NCBI GenBank assembly: GCA_032718475.1
Contig: JAUCBJ010003239.1
Location: 46,859 to 110,858 of the forward strand
Length of the DNA: 64,000 nt
Reading direction: 5' to 3'
Origin: Nemertoderma westbladi
Taxonomy: Eukaryota; Xenacoelomorpha; Nemertodermatida; Nemertodermatidae
The notes beneath the pieces were generated by a model. The model saw nothing but the letters and a program-made list of their open reading frames with translations, was not told where the DNA came from and searched no databases. Shown here in pieces: positions 24,101 to 34,345 of the stretch; within the stretch, counting starts at the first letter, position 1; each line of letters opens with the position of its first letter. A program made the position numbers and the translations under genes.

Positions 24101-25769
24101 TCAGAAACCCACAGCCACAAATAAACTTGTTGTGGAAATCCGTGAGAAGGATTGGAAATCTGGAATACCAGACGTCTCGCAAGGACTCTCACCTCTCCTG
24201 CAGAGAGCGATACATCACTACAGTTCCTGGAATCGGCTCTGTAAGGCCGTTACATATTTAAAAAGATGTTTTCACCATCACTACTCCGGGATGAAGACCA
24301 AAAGTGATACCGCTCCACTAACATCGGTGCAGGTCCATGTCGTTAAAGATCTTCCCAAATATAAGATATCCGACAGGTTTCTGAAGGAGAAGATCAGTTA
24401 TCAGGAGCATGAAGAAACCAACAAGCAGATGCTGAGACTCCTGCAATGCTATGAGGATTCCGATAAGTATTTCCTGTTGTTGAGAAATCTGCAGATGCGC
24501 TTAAGGGATCGTTTCTCTAGCACAATGATAGATGGGTTGATACGTGTTGGAGGAAGATTAACGAATGCTCCATTATCCTTTGACACTAAGTTTCCCATAC
24601 TCATTAGAAATCTTGAAATACAAGTCAAGATGATTGTAGACGTTCACAGCAAACTTTATCATGCTGGTAGAGAACGAGTTCTTAGCGAAATTCGAACTCG
24701 CTATTATTTTTATAAACCCCGTTGAGCTCTGAACCAAGTTCTTAGGAACTGCATACCCTGTAGGAAAGCATTCAGTAGGCCTTTAACACAGCGAGAGGCA
24801 GAATTACCTAGGGAACGAGTAAGCTTCTATGAACCACCCTTTACTAATACCGGCGTAGATTTATTTGGCCCTATTGAAGTATATCGTGCTAGGACTATAG
24901 TCAAGAGATGGTGTGTCATCTTTGTTTGTATGACTTGTAGAGCTATCCATCTCGACATGGTGAACGATTTATCTACCAACAGCTTTCTATTAAGCTTACG
25001 ACGACAGATCGCTCGCTTTGGCACTAGTAACACGATGAGATCTGATAAGGGAACAAACTTCATTGGTGCCAACAATGAAATCAAAGCTTACGTCAAAGAT
25101 TGGAACCAAAGACAGGTGGACGATCAGCTACGAGTAACAGCATCTAGCTGGACCTTCAACGCCGCTGACGCCCCTTGGTGGGGAGGAAGTTGGGAGAGAT
25201 TAATAAGAAGTGTGAAGACCGCATTTCACTTTATAGTGCCTTGCCCGATTCCCGATTCCCTGGAAGCGCTAACACCCGCGCACTTCCTACTGAAGAAACC
25301 TGTAGCCATGCTCCCACAATCGGAAATCACAGACGGAGACGAATACTGCCGGCAAACTTGGCAACTCATGCAGTTGTTATCCCGTCATTTCGCTGACCAT
25401 TTCGAAAAACATTATCTGCCCACGCTACAACTTCGAACTAAGTGGTTTGCGCAGCAAGAAAACGTCAGCGCTGGAGACATGGTTCTTATTGTGGATGTAG
25501 ATCTTCCACGTAAGCGGTGGCAGACAGGTCGTATCATCGAGACTCACATCTCGGATGACGGTTTGGTGCGATCGGTAGAACTCGTCGTCATGCGACGTAA
25601 CTTCAAGAAACCGGGAATTGTCTTCGAGACACAGCAGCTCAATCGCCCAGTTGGTCGCTTATGTTTACTGGAAAGAGACAGAGAACTCTCCGGAAACTAT
25701 GGAAGGCAAGATACTCTTCCCACGACCACCTCCCTAATCCAACAAACATCTAGGGACTCCCCAACTTAA
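21179..25769 (+). pseudogene. pol of BEL element C-plus (protease, RT, RNase H, integrase), decayed
   Basis: The frame enters open from 21181, because the upstream part was displaced by C-minus. Order: linker and protease with LLDSGSTGTFI (about 21484); TAA at 22108-22110; RT with VVFDGSA (about 22606), DIEGMF (about 22735) and YMDD (about 22972); a frameshift near 23370-23400; RNase H with FGDASD (about 23508) and WTDALLVLEY; an integrase zinc region with a TGA at 24723-24725 where an Arg is expected after YKPR; integrase core with D in GVDLFGP, D in RSDKGTNF and E in GGSWERL. About 40 residues after VKTAFH seem deleted compared with related integrases. The C-terminal DUF5641-like part ends at a TAA (25767-25769). 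Catalytic residues remain, but the breaks make this copy non-functional. It is homologous to C-minus and H. Confidence 0.88.
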
Positions 25770-27317
25770 CAACGGCTGGAGTGGGTGTATGACTATATTT
25801 GTATTTGTTTTTATTCTTTTATATTTATGTATATATTATTATGTAATTTTATTATAATCGTTTTCTTTAATTTTATTTAGTAGAATGTTATTTTAGCGAT
25901 TATTTAGTAGATTAGTGCAATATATATTCGCGTTTATTACTTAATTACTTATATATTATATATTTAGTGCGACGGCGAGAAATAATTCTTTTTCTCTTTC
26001 CTTGTCCGTATTACATTACAAATACATAATTACAGTAAGATGACATATCCGTACTTACTAAAGTACAATAAAGCTCCTACTATATTTAAGTATTATTGGT
26101 AAGCAGAGTATTAGGAATGCAAAATTCAGATCCTCGTGTCTCGGCTAAACCAAGCTCTGGGTAGACCTTGGAAACGACTTGCCTCTTCCCACTGAGATTG
26201 CTTCGTGCGATATTGCTCTCATACCGTATATTAAATAATACATTTAGTAGCGTGATGTCCTTTTAACAGTAGCGTATAATGCAAAATAAATCTGTTAAAC
26301 CCTTTGACCATCTGTAATTCTAGTCGATTAAGATATCGCGGCACCCACCGATATACTTGAAAGACAAATTCTAGAATCAGTGGTTAACGTCCCCAGACAA
26401 GTTCTGGAATAAACTGGTGCCCATCCTAAATATTAATTATTAATATTTACCAAATATGTCAAATTTTAGATCCTTTAAATTTCTAGTCGATTAAGATATC
26501 GTAGCACTTACCGATACTCTTAAAAAAGACAAAATTCCTAGAATCAAGGATCCCAGTCCCCAGACATGTTCTGGAATAAAATTGTGTCTATTTAATATTA
26601 AATAATAAAATTTACGGGAATAAATTTAAAATTCATATTTTAATGAATTTAATAAATTGTCATTTTTATACAATTTATAACATTCCCAAAATTCCTTTAA
26701 TTAATAGATCATGGGAGCGGAGATTCACTCTATTAAGTGTATTAGTGTACGAGAATCTCCAATATATAGTCAATAGCCGATAAAATTCATAAAATCATGT
26801 ATAGAGAGGATATTGACCATTAAAGAATTACTATTAAATAGCATCCCAGATCTGTATGCATGAGAATTACCCTACTTCTACCGCTAGCTTTCCATAATGT
26901 CACCATGGCAACAACCACGCTAGAATTAGAAGTGAGTTAAAAGAACAATAGAAAGCTTGTCCCATTGAATAGCATAGGGAATAAATAGCGCACTGCTAGC
27001 ATCCAAGGATACATAATAAATAAAGTGACATTCTGGAAGGCACTGACTAACGGACAAATGGCCCGAATGTGTACAGTTTGTGACAGTTGTGTTGAATTTG
27101 TGCGTTCATAGGTGAATGTTACTGCTAAAGTGTGTTTACAGTAGCTAGTCGCAATTGTGAAAGTAGCCCTAACTCTCCAGAGTTGGCGAAAGCACAGCGA
27201 CGACGGTACATCGGCGCTGAGGATCTTGCACTGTCCGGGGGCAAAAGAGGGGTAGGCAGCAACGCCCGCTAGCCTAATATATAAACTCATTATAATATTG
27301 ATAAACTCATAGCAGAT
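25770..27317 (+). other. Spacer between integrase and ORF3, element C-plus
   Basis: About 1.5 kb without a credible ORF, AT-rich, closely matched by the reverse complement of C-minus (7488-8536 plus 1-371). The match ends at about 27179, leaving some 140 bp next to ORF3 specific to this copy. It is not an LTR: it differs from the LTRs at 20044-21178 and 31650-33548. It could hold a promoter or splice acceptor for ORF3; none can be identified by eye. Confidence 0.7.
26318..26643 (+). repeat. Two-unit direct repeat (period about 163 bp) in the post-pol spacer
   Basis: Units begin TTCTAGTCGATTAAGATATCG at 26318 and 26481. Each contains 'CCGATA', 'GACAAA(A)TTC', 'AGAATCA', 'GTCCCCAGACA' and 'GTTCTGGAATAAA'. 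The same duplication is in C-minus, so it predates both insertions. Confidence 0.75.
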
Positions 27318-30300
27318 ATGACTGAGTTGATAGAAGATGATCTTAGTATCAGGGAGCGATATACTCTACCTTTACAAGCGTTTGTCGATAGCTTGATACG
27401 CGGCGACACTGGTCCAACTACTACGGAGGATGATGGTCGTTATATCGAACCGCCAATGTCCCCGGAGCAACTTACGCGTGAATTGGATTATAGAAAGTTC
27501 ACCGCTCGCTATACGCATCGTAATGGTACGTATATGGACTTCTTAACTACCGGCCATCCTATCAATTTACACGATACGGACGATGTAGATACCGAAAGGG
27601 AAATGGTTTTATTTAAATATCATACCCAGCGGAGTCGGAACGATAAACTGAGAATAGAACACGAGAACTCTATTCGAAACAGACTCGAAAGGGAAGACGT
27701 TGAAGAGCCGGATAAACGCAGCGACTTCAGCAATTATCTGGAATTCTTGAGAGAGACATACCTCAATATTGCCAGTCAACAAAATCTCGAAATTCGATAT
27801 CCTCAAGGTATACATCATGATCCTATGATAGAACTCAAACGACTCTATTTCACTATGATGTATCTTACCGCCGATCGACCGCTACCTGTCGTCCCAGATA
27901 GCTTTGAACAGATGGAGGAATATTGTAAAACTGGAGAACGATCACCCGCGTTTCCCCTGCAGGACGTGCGTCTTTGGTATTACTTCGACAAATGCCCTAG
28001 ACCCAATCAGCAAACGGAAAGACATAAACATCCGCGGAGACGTTGCGCTAAACACAGTTTTACACGATATACTTATGGGAGTTTCGAGCGAAACCTGTTC
28101 GACGTATCCCCTATGGTCGCTCGACTCAAACGATCCTTGAACAAACCAATGATCAGAGTTCCGGAATACTCGGTCAGACCTCCTCATTCCTCAGTTAGAC
28201 CTCAGACTCTTGATCCTAATAGTATCACGGATCCTCCCGAACTGTACTCACTGTTCAAAGATCTAGTGTTACCCGAACAGTTGATCGGTGGCACTCCAGT
28301 AGTAGGCTCACTAGATATTCGCCAACCCTACCTAGCTGGATTGGGACGCGGTCATCTAATATCGCCGTTTAACCCATACAACCGTCCCGGCTTCACCTCG
28401 ATCCAACCCATTACGGAAGTCGAAGAGAGCATCGTACGAAACGTGTTAGACGCTATTCGGCAGAAAATCGGAAAGGGAACTTACGATTGTTTGGAGAAAC
28501 GTAAATTGCAACAACAAGTCCAAGCGGTGAAAGAATTAGCTTTACCCCAGTTCGATAGAGAAATACAAAATCTCGAGGAGGACATCGAACGTGGACGAAC
28601 CTACTCTTTACAAGAGTTCCTAGATGAGCGTCTACAACAACAAGCGGAGGAAAATCAGCTCGAGGAGAGACATATAGAACTGGATGAGAGAGAAGAAGCA
28701 GCTTTAGCTCAACCCGAAGCTCAAATCCTTATGACGGATCTCTACTCTAAAACCATCCTTCATCCCTCGATGGTTCCCCATTTCGGAGACAAACTATTTG
28801 CGACGGTACAACCCCAACCGGTTGATATCAACCTAAGATGTCGAGATCTTATCGCTGACGCTCCCATGTTGCAACGTCCGCCCATCGAAGCCGCTCATGT
28901 CGATGGTATACTCATTGAACCTCCGGACAATAGAGCGGATCTTGTCCGTCGCATGGTACACGATGTAAACATACGCGCTAGACCTTTACCGGACTCGTTT
29001 TATGGGATCAAAGATCACCCTTATTACGTCAATCTAACACAATATTACATGGTAAAACCGGAAGATCCTACACATAGTCTGAGGTTTCTACCACTAATAA
29101 ATCCTCTCGATCTTGTCGAACTCGAACAACTGCAGAAACATCTGGATCAGTTAGTTAAAGTAAACTCATTTCGAAAACCATATAATGTTTCAAGAATAGA
29201 GAAAGAAACAATACCTCCGTATAATCTTGATGGATTCATCAAAACTCGTTTAGTACACTGGAATCTTGACGTGTTATTCGAGGAGGAAAGAATACAACGA
29301 TATGGAGATGTGGAAACATATACCACACAATATTTAAAGTATAGAGACCTACCTAATGCTAGCGAATGCGCTACCTTGTGGCATCCTGTGGGAATGACCC
29401 TCGAAAACGCCACTAAAGAGTGGAACGAAACTCTAAACTTTATCGAGATGTATGGAGTTGTCACTTACGATAACGAAGGTAGCGTTCCTGTTGGAGAACT
29501 GGGAACTACGCGGATGATACACATACGAGGACTTGCTGGTTCTACCCACGTATTTACTCGAGCGTGTTCCGATGTGATTGATTATTCTTTTGAAACTCTT
29601 ACTGAGACACAAAAGAAACTCCGACATGGACAATTCGAACTCGCGCAGCGTTACGTCACCGACACCGAGCGCAAACCGGCCATGGGTATCGATGGATCGA
29701 TGTTACCCCAGCCCGTGCTCGAGATGTTGTTTAACGAAAGAATCCTTAAAATCGGCTCAGCTGTTTATGGAGACCTACAAAACGACTTTCGGAATATGGA
29801 GAACATTCCATACCCTTTCGTTGATACTCAGCTGATTGCTCCCTGGGCAGAAGGCCGAGGTTTCTTCCGCACTATGTATGCCAATACATCCAGCGGCATT
29901 ACTAAAGTACAACGAACCTCCATCGGATATCTTGCCTTTCAAGAATACGGATGGAATTTCAAGGTTGGAAATCCTATCAATTTCCAACAAGTATATGGAG
30001 ATCATTATTCTCGTTTATACTTTGATGGACCATTGACCGCACCTGGCGCCGTGTATAGCTTTATGAGTGTTCCACTTCGTCCCTCCTTAGCTATATACAC
30101 GATCTTTGAAAACGCAGCACTTGCCGGTTGGCTAGCCGATGTGTGCAGTCGTACCATACGCGCCCATCCCTTAATACTTGGAACCAAACTCGCCAAGTTA
30201 GATGAACACAATAAATTCATCCGCTTCGAATGTTTCAGGCGCTTTCTGACTCCGTTCCGTAACGTTGATAGTCAGTTCAAGGACCGCGCTCTGACCAAAC

Positions 30301-31229
30301 TCAGCCTAAGAGACTCAGCTGCGGAGAAGCTAAACAGCGCGGGATTTGCCCTCTTTCAGGACGTTTGTATACAGAACTTACATTCATCTGTTATACAAAG
30401 ACCCCGAATACCCACGGGTTATTCTGTCGTGGAAGTTCAGACAGTGGGTCCGCTTGCGGAGACAGCCGCACCTACCTCAGCTATGCAATTGGAAGATGAA
30501 CCAATCTGCTTAGAGTCTGAAGCGATCCAGCCTACAGCGCCCCGGAGCAGCGATAACGATTACGTCTTGGAGTGGTATCAAGGTCCACAATGTCTCACCG
30601 CATACGATTATCGACACGCCAACTATGTTTCTCGAAAACGTTGTCGATTATGCGCATCGAGAGACCATTTCACCCCTATGGACTCAGACGTACCCTGCTC
30701 CTATTTCCACGAACAGCCGATGATGGAGATCTATTGTGCGTATTGCAGACTTAATAACTCGCATATTTTTGCAGTCTGCCCCCAATTTATGACCCAATGC
30801 CACCACTGTCAACTTAAAGGACAAGCCAGTTATAATTGCCCCTTTAACAGCGATTTAGAAAGCGTAGATGAGATGATTACCCTGCGCTACATCCGAGCTT
30901 GGGAAGCGAACGCGGATTTACATTGTGAGTCCCGCCATCGCTACTATCCTGGACGCTCTTACGAGGGAGTTTACGCGTTCCATCCTTATCTATTCGCGTC
31001 TGTGGAACAAAAAACACGCACACCGAGTTACGAACTAATGAAGCGTGTTGGTGAGTGTATTTCCACCAAATTTGTTCGAAAATATCTTAGGAACGTCAAT
31101 CCTAATGATATTACTTCATACCATTTGATCAATTTCATCCGTCAAGACCCTGAGAATGGCGATTTATTTATCAACTCGCACCCTGAGTTACAGGAAGTAT
31201 CTCGACGGCCCTACGAATATCGAGCCTGA
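27318..31229 (+). CDS. ORF3 of giant BEL element C-plus: large zinc-knuckle protein of unknown function
   Basis: 1303 codons from an ATG at 27318, located after integrase and before the 3' LTR, where an env gene would lie. I recognise no known family. It is clearly homologous to the H ORF3 (51321-55034): shared blocks include RPLPVVPDSF against EPLPAVRDQF, GSAVYGDLQNDF against GSGVQSDLESDF, PFVDT, HPLILG against HPLVFG, and RFLTPF. A Glu/Gln-rich coiled-coil segment spans about residues 395-470. Three zinc-cluster motifs lie at about 1109-1180: CX2CX4HX9C, CX2CX5HX4C and CX2CX9C, degenerate versions of the three regular knuckles in H. No signal peptide, transmembrane segment or furin-like site was noticed, so it is not an obvious envelope. 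The TGA at 31227-31229 is probably a nonsense mutation, since the frame continues for 113 codons. Confidence 0.85.
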   Translation: MTELIEDDLSIRERYTLPLQAFVDSLIRGDTGPTTTEDDGRYIEPPMSPEQLTRELDYRKFTARYTHRNGTYMDFLTTGHPINLHDTDDVDTEREMVLFKYHTQRSRNDKLRIEHENSIRNRLEREDVEEPDKRSDFSNYLEFLRETYLNIASQQNLEIRYPQGIHHDPMIELKRLYFTMMYLTADRPLPVVPDSFEQMEEYCKTGERSPAFPLQDVRLWYYFDKCPRPNQQTERHKHPRRRCAKHSFTRYTYGSFERNLFDVSPMVARLKRSLNKPMIRVPEYSVRPPHSSVRPQTLDPNSITDPPELYSLFKDLVLPEQLIGGTPVVGSLDIRQPYLAGLGRGHLISPFNPYNRPGFTSIQPITEVEESIVRNVLDAIRQKIGKGTYDCLEKRKLQQQVQAVKELALPQFDREIQNLEEDIERGRTYSLQEFLDERLQQQAEENQLEERHIELDEREEAALAQPEAQILMTDLYSKTILHPSMVPHFGDKLFATVQPQPVDINLRCRDLIADAPMLQRPPIEAAHVDGILIEPPDNRADLVRRMVHDVNIRARPLPDSFYGIKDHPYYVNLTQYYMVKPEDPTHSLRFLPLINPLDLVELEQLQKHLDQLVKVNSFRKPYNVSRIEKETIPPYNLDGFIKTRLVHWNLDVLFEEERIQRYGDVETYTTQYLKYRDLPNASECATLWHPVGMTLENATKEWNETLNFIEMYGVVTYDNEGSVPVGELGTTRMIHIRGLAGSTHVFTRACSDVIDYSFETLTETQKKLRHGQFELAQRYVTDTERKPAMGIDGSMLPQPVLEMLFNERILKIGSAVYGDLQNDFRNMENIPYPFVDTQLIAPWAEGRGFFRTMYANTSSGITKVQRTSIGYLAFQEYGWNFKVGNPINFQQVYGDHYSRLYFDGPLTAPGAVYSFMSVPLRPSLAIYTIFENAALAGWLADVCSRTIRAHPLILGTKLAKLDEHNKFIRFECFRRFLTPFRNVDSQFKDRALTKLSLRDSAAEKLNSAGFALFQDVCIQNLHSSVIQRPRIPTGYSVVEVQTVGPLAETAAPTSAMQLEDEPICLESEAIQPTAPRSSDNDYVLEWYQGPQCLTAYDYRHANYVSRKRCRLCASRDHFTPMDSDVPCSYFHEQPMMEIYCAYCRLNNSHIFAVCPQFMTQCHHCQLKGQASYNCPFNSDLESVDEMITLRYIRAWEANADLHCESRHRYYPGRSYEGVYAFHPYLFASVEQKTRTPSYELMKRVGECISTKFVRKYLRNVNPNDITSYHLINFIRQDPENGDLFINSHPELQEVSRRPYEYRA

Positions 31230-31571
31230 GAACGCGAGCTGGAAAGAACCATTAAACCAAGGAAGTTTCTCACCACTCACGGTCCGCCTACCGCCATTGT
31301 CCAGACGACCCGTCAAGGACCCGTAGGAGCTGCTGTCCTAAGACGCGCCCTAAAGGCCATTAGACCTCGCTCCACTGAAGTTGATATTGATCAACCAGGT
31401 ACCTCGACCGGTGGATACACCAATCGTAATCCTAAACCTTCTGATGCAATTGTATTGCACACTTCACCCAGGAGTTACAGCCCTCCTAGTAAAGTGGCTC
31501 GCCCCAAAGAGAAAAGGACTCTTGCTAGCCTCAAAAAACTGCATAAACACCGTCCGCGTAAGAAAGACTAA
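31230..31571 (+). pseudogene. In-frame C-terminal tail of ORF3, element C-plus
   Basis: After the TGA the same frame stays open for 113 codons to a TAA at 31569-31571. The predicted tail is rich in Arg, Lys, Pro and Ser and ends in a basic cluster, like the basic RGRG-containing C-terminus of the H ORF3. This supports a full-length ORF3 of about 1417 residues before the TGA arose. Confidence 0.65.
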
Positions 31572-31649
31572 CTGTTTAGAGTATTTTTATATTTTAGAAA
31601 CTGTGATTTGTTATATTTTATAGACTTAAATCCCATTTTCTGGGAGCAG

Positions 31650-33548
31650 TGTAAAGGCTTTTGCGGAATTAGCCGGTTATTTTCCCCGTAAAGTACTCTG
31701 TAGTTGGTTTAACAGGCATAAAAGGCCGTGTCCTTACTGTACTGGTGTTTTAGATGACATAAAAGCCATTTCTTCTGTATGTGTACTTTAGCGGACATAA
31801 TTAGCAATTCTATGACGCAATACGCCAGATCCTCTTGAAACAGTGTAGCTACCATGACGACGGCTAACAGCTGATGCTGTACACGTGGAGCTTTTTCTTT
31901 GTTCTCTGTTCCTTCTTTGTTCGGTCGACCAATCAGAGCGTTTTTTGCCTCTGCGTTAGAGATTGTATATAGAAACTCGTGGAGTTGAGTCAGTATGTGA
32001 TTTTGTCCACAGCCTAGAACACCGGCTTTGGAACCTCCGTGTTTCAGTCTTTAGCCCAACATTAGTAGGCTTAATTATAGAACGTATATCTGTTATCATA
32101 ACGTAACTTAAGGGGGGGGTACACCATTTTCGGACAACTCTTCGATTTATCACTCTCAGCATTTCAAAATTGTTTGGTTTTGGCTAGAATTTGGAATATA
32201 AGTGCCTAAGATGCTATTCTACATGACAGGTTTGAAAATTTTTATTTTTTGCTATTTAATATTAGTTAATACTAGTTAACAACAAAAAAAACTTGGTTGC
32301 GCTTAAAACCCTAAGGCTTTTACAGTTTTGAACCTAATCACATGAAAGTTTTTTTATATGATAGATCAAAGATGGGGCAACATAACTATCAGGCGAAATT
32401 TTCTGAAAATAATTCTGCACCGCTAGGTGGCGCTGCAAATTTATGCCTAATTTTTAGGTTTGTTATAAATAGAATTAAATTTTATTAACAAATAATTTCG
32501 AAAAGTTGTCTGATACTTTTATGCAGGGTGGCTATGTAGACACCCACAGAAAGTTTCAGACTAATTGCTCAAAAATTGTAGAAGTAGTAGGGTTTTGAAG
32601 TTGACAATTTCATAAAAAAAATATTTTGAGATAATCGACCTTTCATTATATATAGTAATAGTAATTTCAATAGGAATCCCTAAATGGAAATTGTTATAAC
32701 TTAAAAACTAAAAGAGCTATTAAATAGCGGTTTTCAGATTTGGAAACACCATTCAATGGTGCATTATAATATATCATAAAAAAAATTTCGACATATTTTG
32801 GACCAAAATGGTGTACCCCCCCCCCCCCCCTTAACGAACCATAACATACAAACTAATCATATTGTCAACTACAAACACCGCATTTTTACTGCTATTTACT
32901 GTCGGTTATTCATTATATTTGTTGATGGAATATTATATTTGGAATACTGATAAATAATCAGACACCCCAATCTTCTTGATATACTAAAGGTTAGAGAGAC
33001 CGGTTACATATAACGATTGCGACTTACATTAAGTGGTTTGAAGTGAATCTAATGCTATTTCATAGGCCCTACATGTATTGTCTGTTGTTCTCTTTATATG
33101 TGACTAAAATTAGTGAAGGTCGGCAGATTAGTGTGCAGCATTGTGCAGTATTGTGTATGATTGTGACTGATAACAAAGCATCTCCTAAAGAATGCGCCAT
33201 ATACGTGAATCTATAGCCATCCCGTTGTGTTTAGTTTAAGTCATAACTCTGTTTACATATTTAGAGCGCCACGTCCTAAAGGAACTGTTAATATTTCCCG
33301 AAAGTGAATAATATTTGTCAGAGATTATATATTACGATCAGTCGAATAATACAGTAGGCCTACCCCGCAATACGGTTAGGCTTCCGAATCCAGTCTCCCG
33401 GGTATATCCAGCGGGTGAATGATCGCGCATAGACTGGCTTCGGCTAATGTAGTGTATCAAATACTTGTCATAGGCTAAAGACGATCTATCATCTAAAAGA
33501 CATCCCAATTTGGCAGGTTAAACTGCTAAAGGTCTGAAAGCGCAAACA
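31650..33548 (+). repeat. 3' LTR of element C-plus (with inserted MITE)
   Basis: Starts TGTAAAGGCTTTTGCGG and ends GCGCAAACA, TG...CA. It is about 1.18 kb once the 719-bp insertion and its duplicated TTAA are removed. It matches the reverse complement of 20044-21178. It begins 78 bp after the ORF3 tail stop, which ties ORF3 to this element, and the decayed gag of element D begins directly after it. Confidence 0.85.
32112..32830 (+). mobile_element. 719-bp TTAA-flanked MITE-like element
   Basis: Flanked by TTAA on both sides (32108-32111 and 32831-32834). Its termini are inverted repeats: G(8)TACACCATTTT on the left and AAAATGGTGTAC(15) on the right. It has no ORF and its interior is AT-rich. 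TTAA targets are typical of piggyBac-type transposases, so a non-autonomous piggyBac-like element is the best guess; superfamily assignment is an inference. It is inserted in the C-plus 3' LTR and absent from the other two C LTRs. Confidence 0.8.
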
Positions 33549-34345
33549 CTTACCTCTAGTGAACGTATTGGTGCTCAAGTATACCAACCTATGGGAGTTC
33601 TACATGCGTAGGGGTTGCCCGCTGTAATAACAGATGGGCGTGTCTCCCATACCTGATGTAAGTTAAACTGGTCTGTCCCAATTAACATCGCAATGGAATG
33701 ATAATTAACAGAACATTCCGGTATTCCAAGGTGTCGGAAATACTTACGATCTTCCGGTGATTGCTCTGGCACAGGGCCGAGCAAGTTACTAAAGTCCTTC
33801 GTAGCTGCAAAGGTCAAATTTCTTACCGGAAGTAATGAGCGCTCCTCCTTGCTGTGTTCCGCTTTGGAAAGAAGAGTGTCTAAAGTTAGTTTTACTCTCG
33901 TCACAGGGATCGCTCTCTTACCATGCATGCTGCTTACAGTATACTGAGCAGTCTTACCTTGACTCATGTCCGTAACTACGTCGGCTACTTGTTCGTCGAC
34001 ATAGCTATGTGATGACGCAGAGTCTAAGATGGCGTATATACGCTTGCTCCCTCGGGTTCCGGTAATCTTTATAGGAATCACGCTAAACCCTTTCAGTTGG
34101 TTCTGTGTGAGGAGCGTTATCGAAGGCTGTTCCTCACCTGCATGCACGTAGAAAGTGTCGTCTTCCTCCTCGTCCTCGTCCGATGATCCTGATTGATCCA
34201 TACAGTCTGTATAAAAGGTATGGATCTCGCGCGGCGCACGCTCCTTATAAAGCGCGTCGCATCTAGCCGCTTTATCTGGATGCTCTCATCAAAAGCGTCT
34301 AGTCGGAGTATGATTGGTCGTGTGAAGCAACGCGTCATGGTTACG
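33549..34345 (-). pseudogene. Protease region of element D gag-pol, broken
   Basis: Same frame as the Gag segment to its right. Two consecutive TGA codons (34286-34291) precede an acidic linker. An aspartic protease with LDSASSHSYVDE (about 34020; D-S-A rather than D-S-G, as H has D-T-A) extends to the conserved G-W-Y-T end. It is followed by a TGA at 33575-33577 where H has Arg. The last 26 bp run into the C-plus LTR junction. Non-functional. Confidence 0.75.

Larger units (their letters stand above)
21179..33548 (+). mobile_element. Giant BEL/Pao element 'C-plus', 5' part cut off by C-minus
   Basis: Contains the end of gag/protease, pol, a 1.5 kb spacer, ORF3 and a 3' LTR ending in CA at 33548. 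Its left end is the insertion point of C-minus, so its own gag and 5' LTR should lie left of the window. Since C-minus has LTR, leader, gag and protease, and C-plus has protease, pol, ORF3 and a matching LTR, the family layout is LTR-gag-pol-ORF3-LTR, about 18 kb in all. Confidence 0.82.

Noticed and set aside
26937-27290. 117-residue minus-strand ORF before C-plus ORF3
   Set aside because: It lies in the noncoding spacer, is not conserved in C-minus and matches no family I recognise.
25770-27317. Spacer after C-plus integrase considered as a 3' LTR, which would make ORF3 a separate element
   Set aside because: It does not resemble the LTR upstream of C-minus gag, whereas the segment after ORF3 (31650-33548) does.
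30409-30428. ACCCACGGGT core in C-plus ORF3, resembling the H palindrome
   Set aside because: Only one copy, with flanks unlike CCAAA...TTTGG; chance cannot be excluded.
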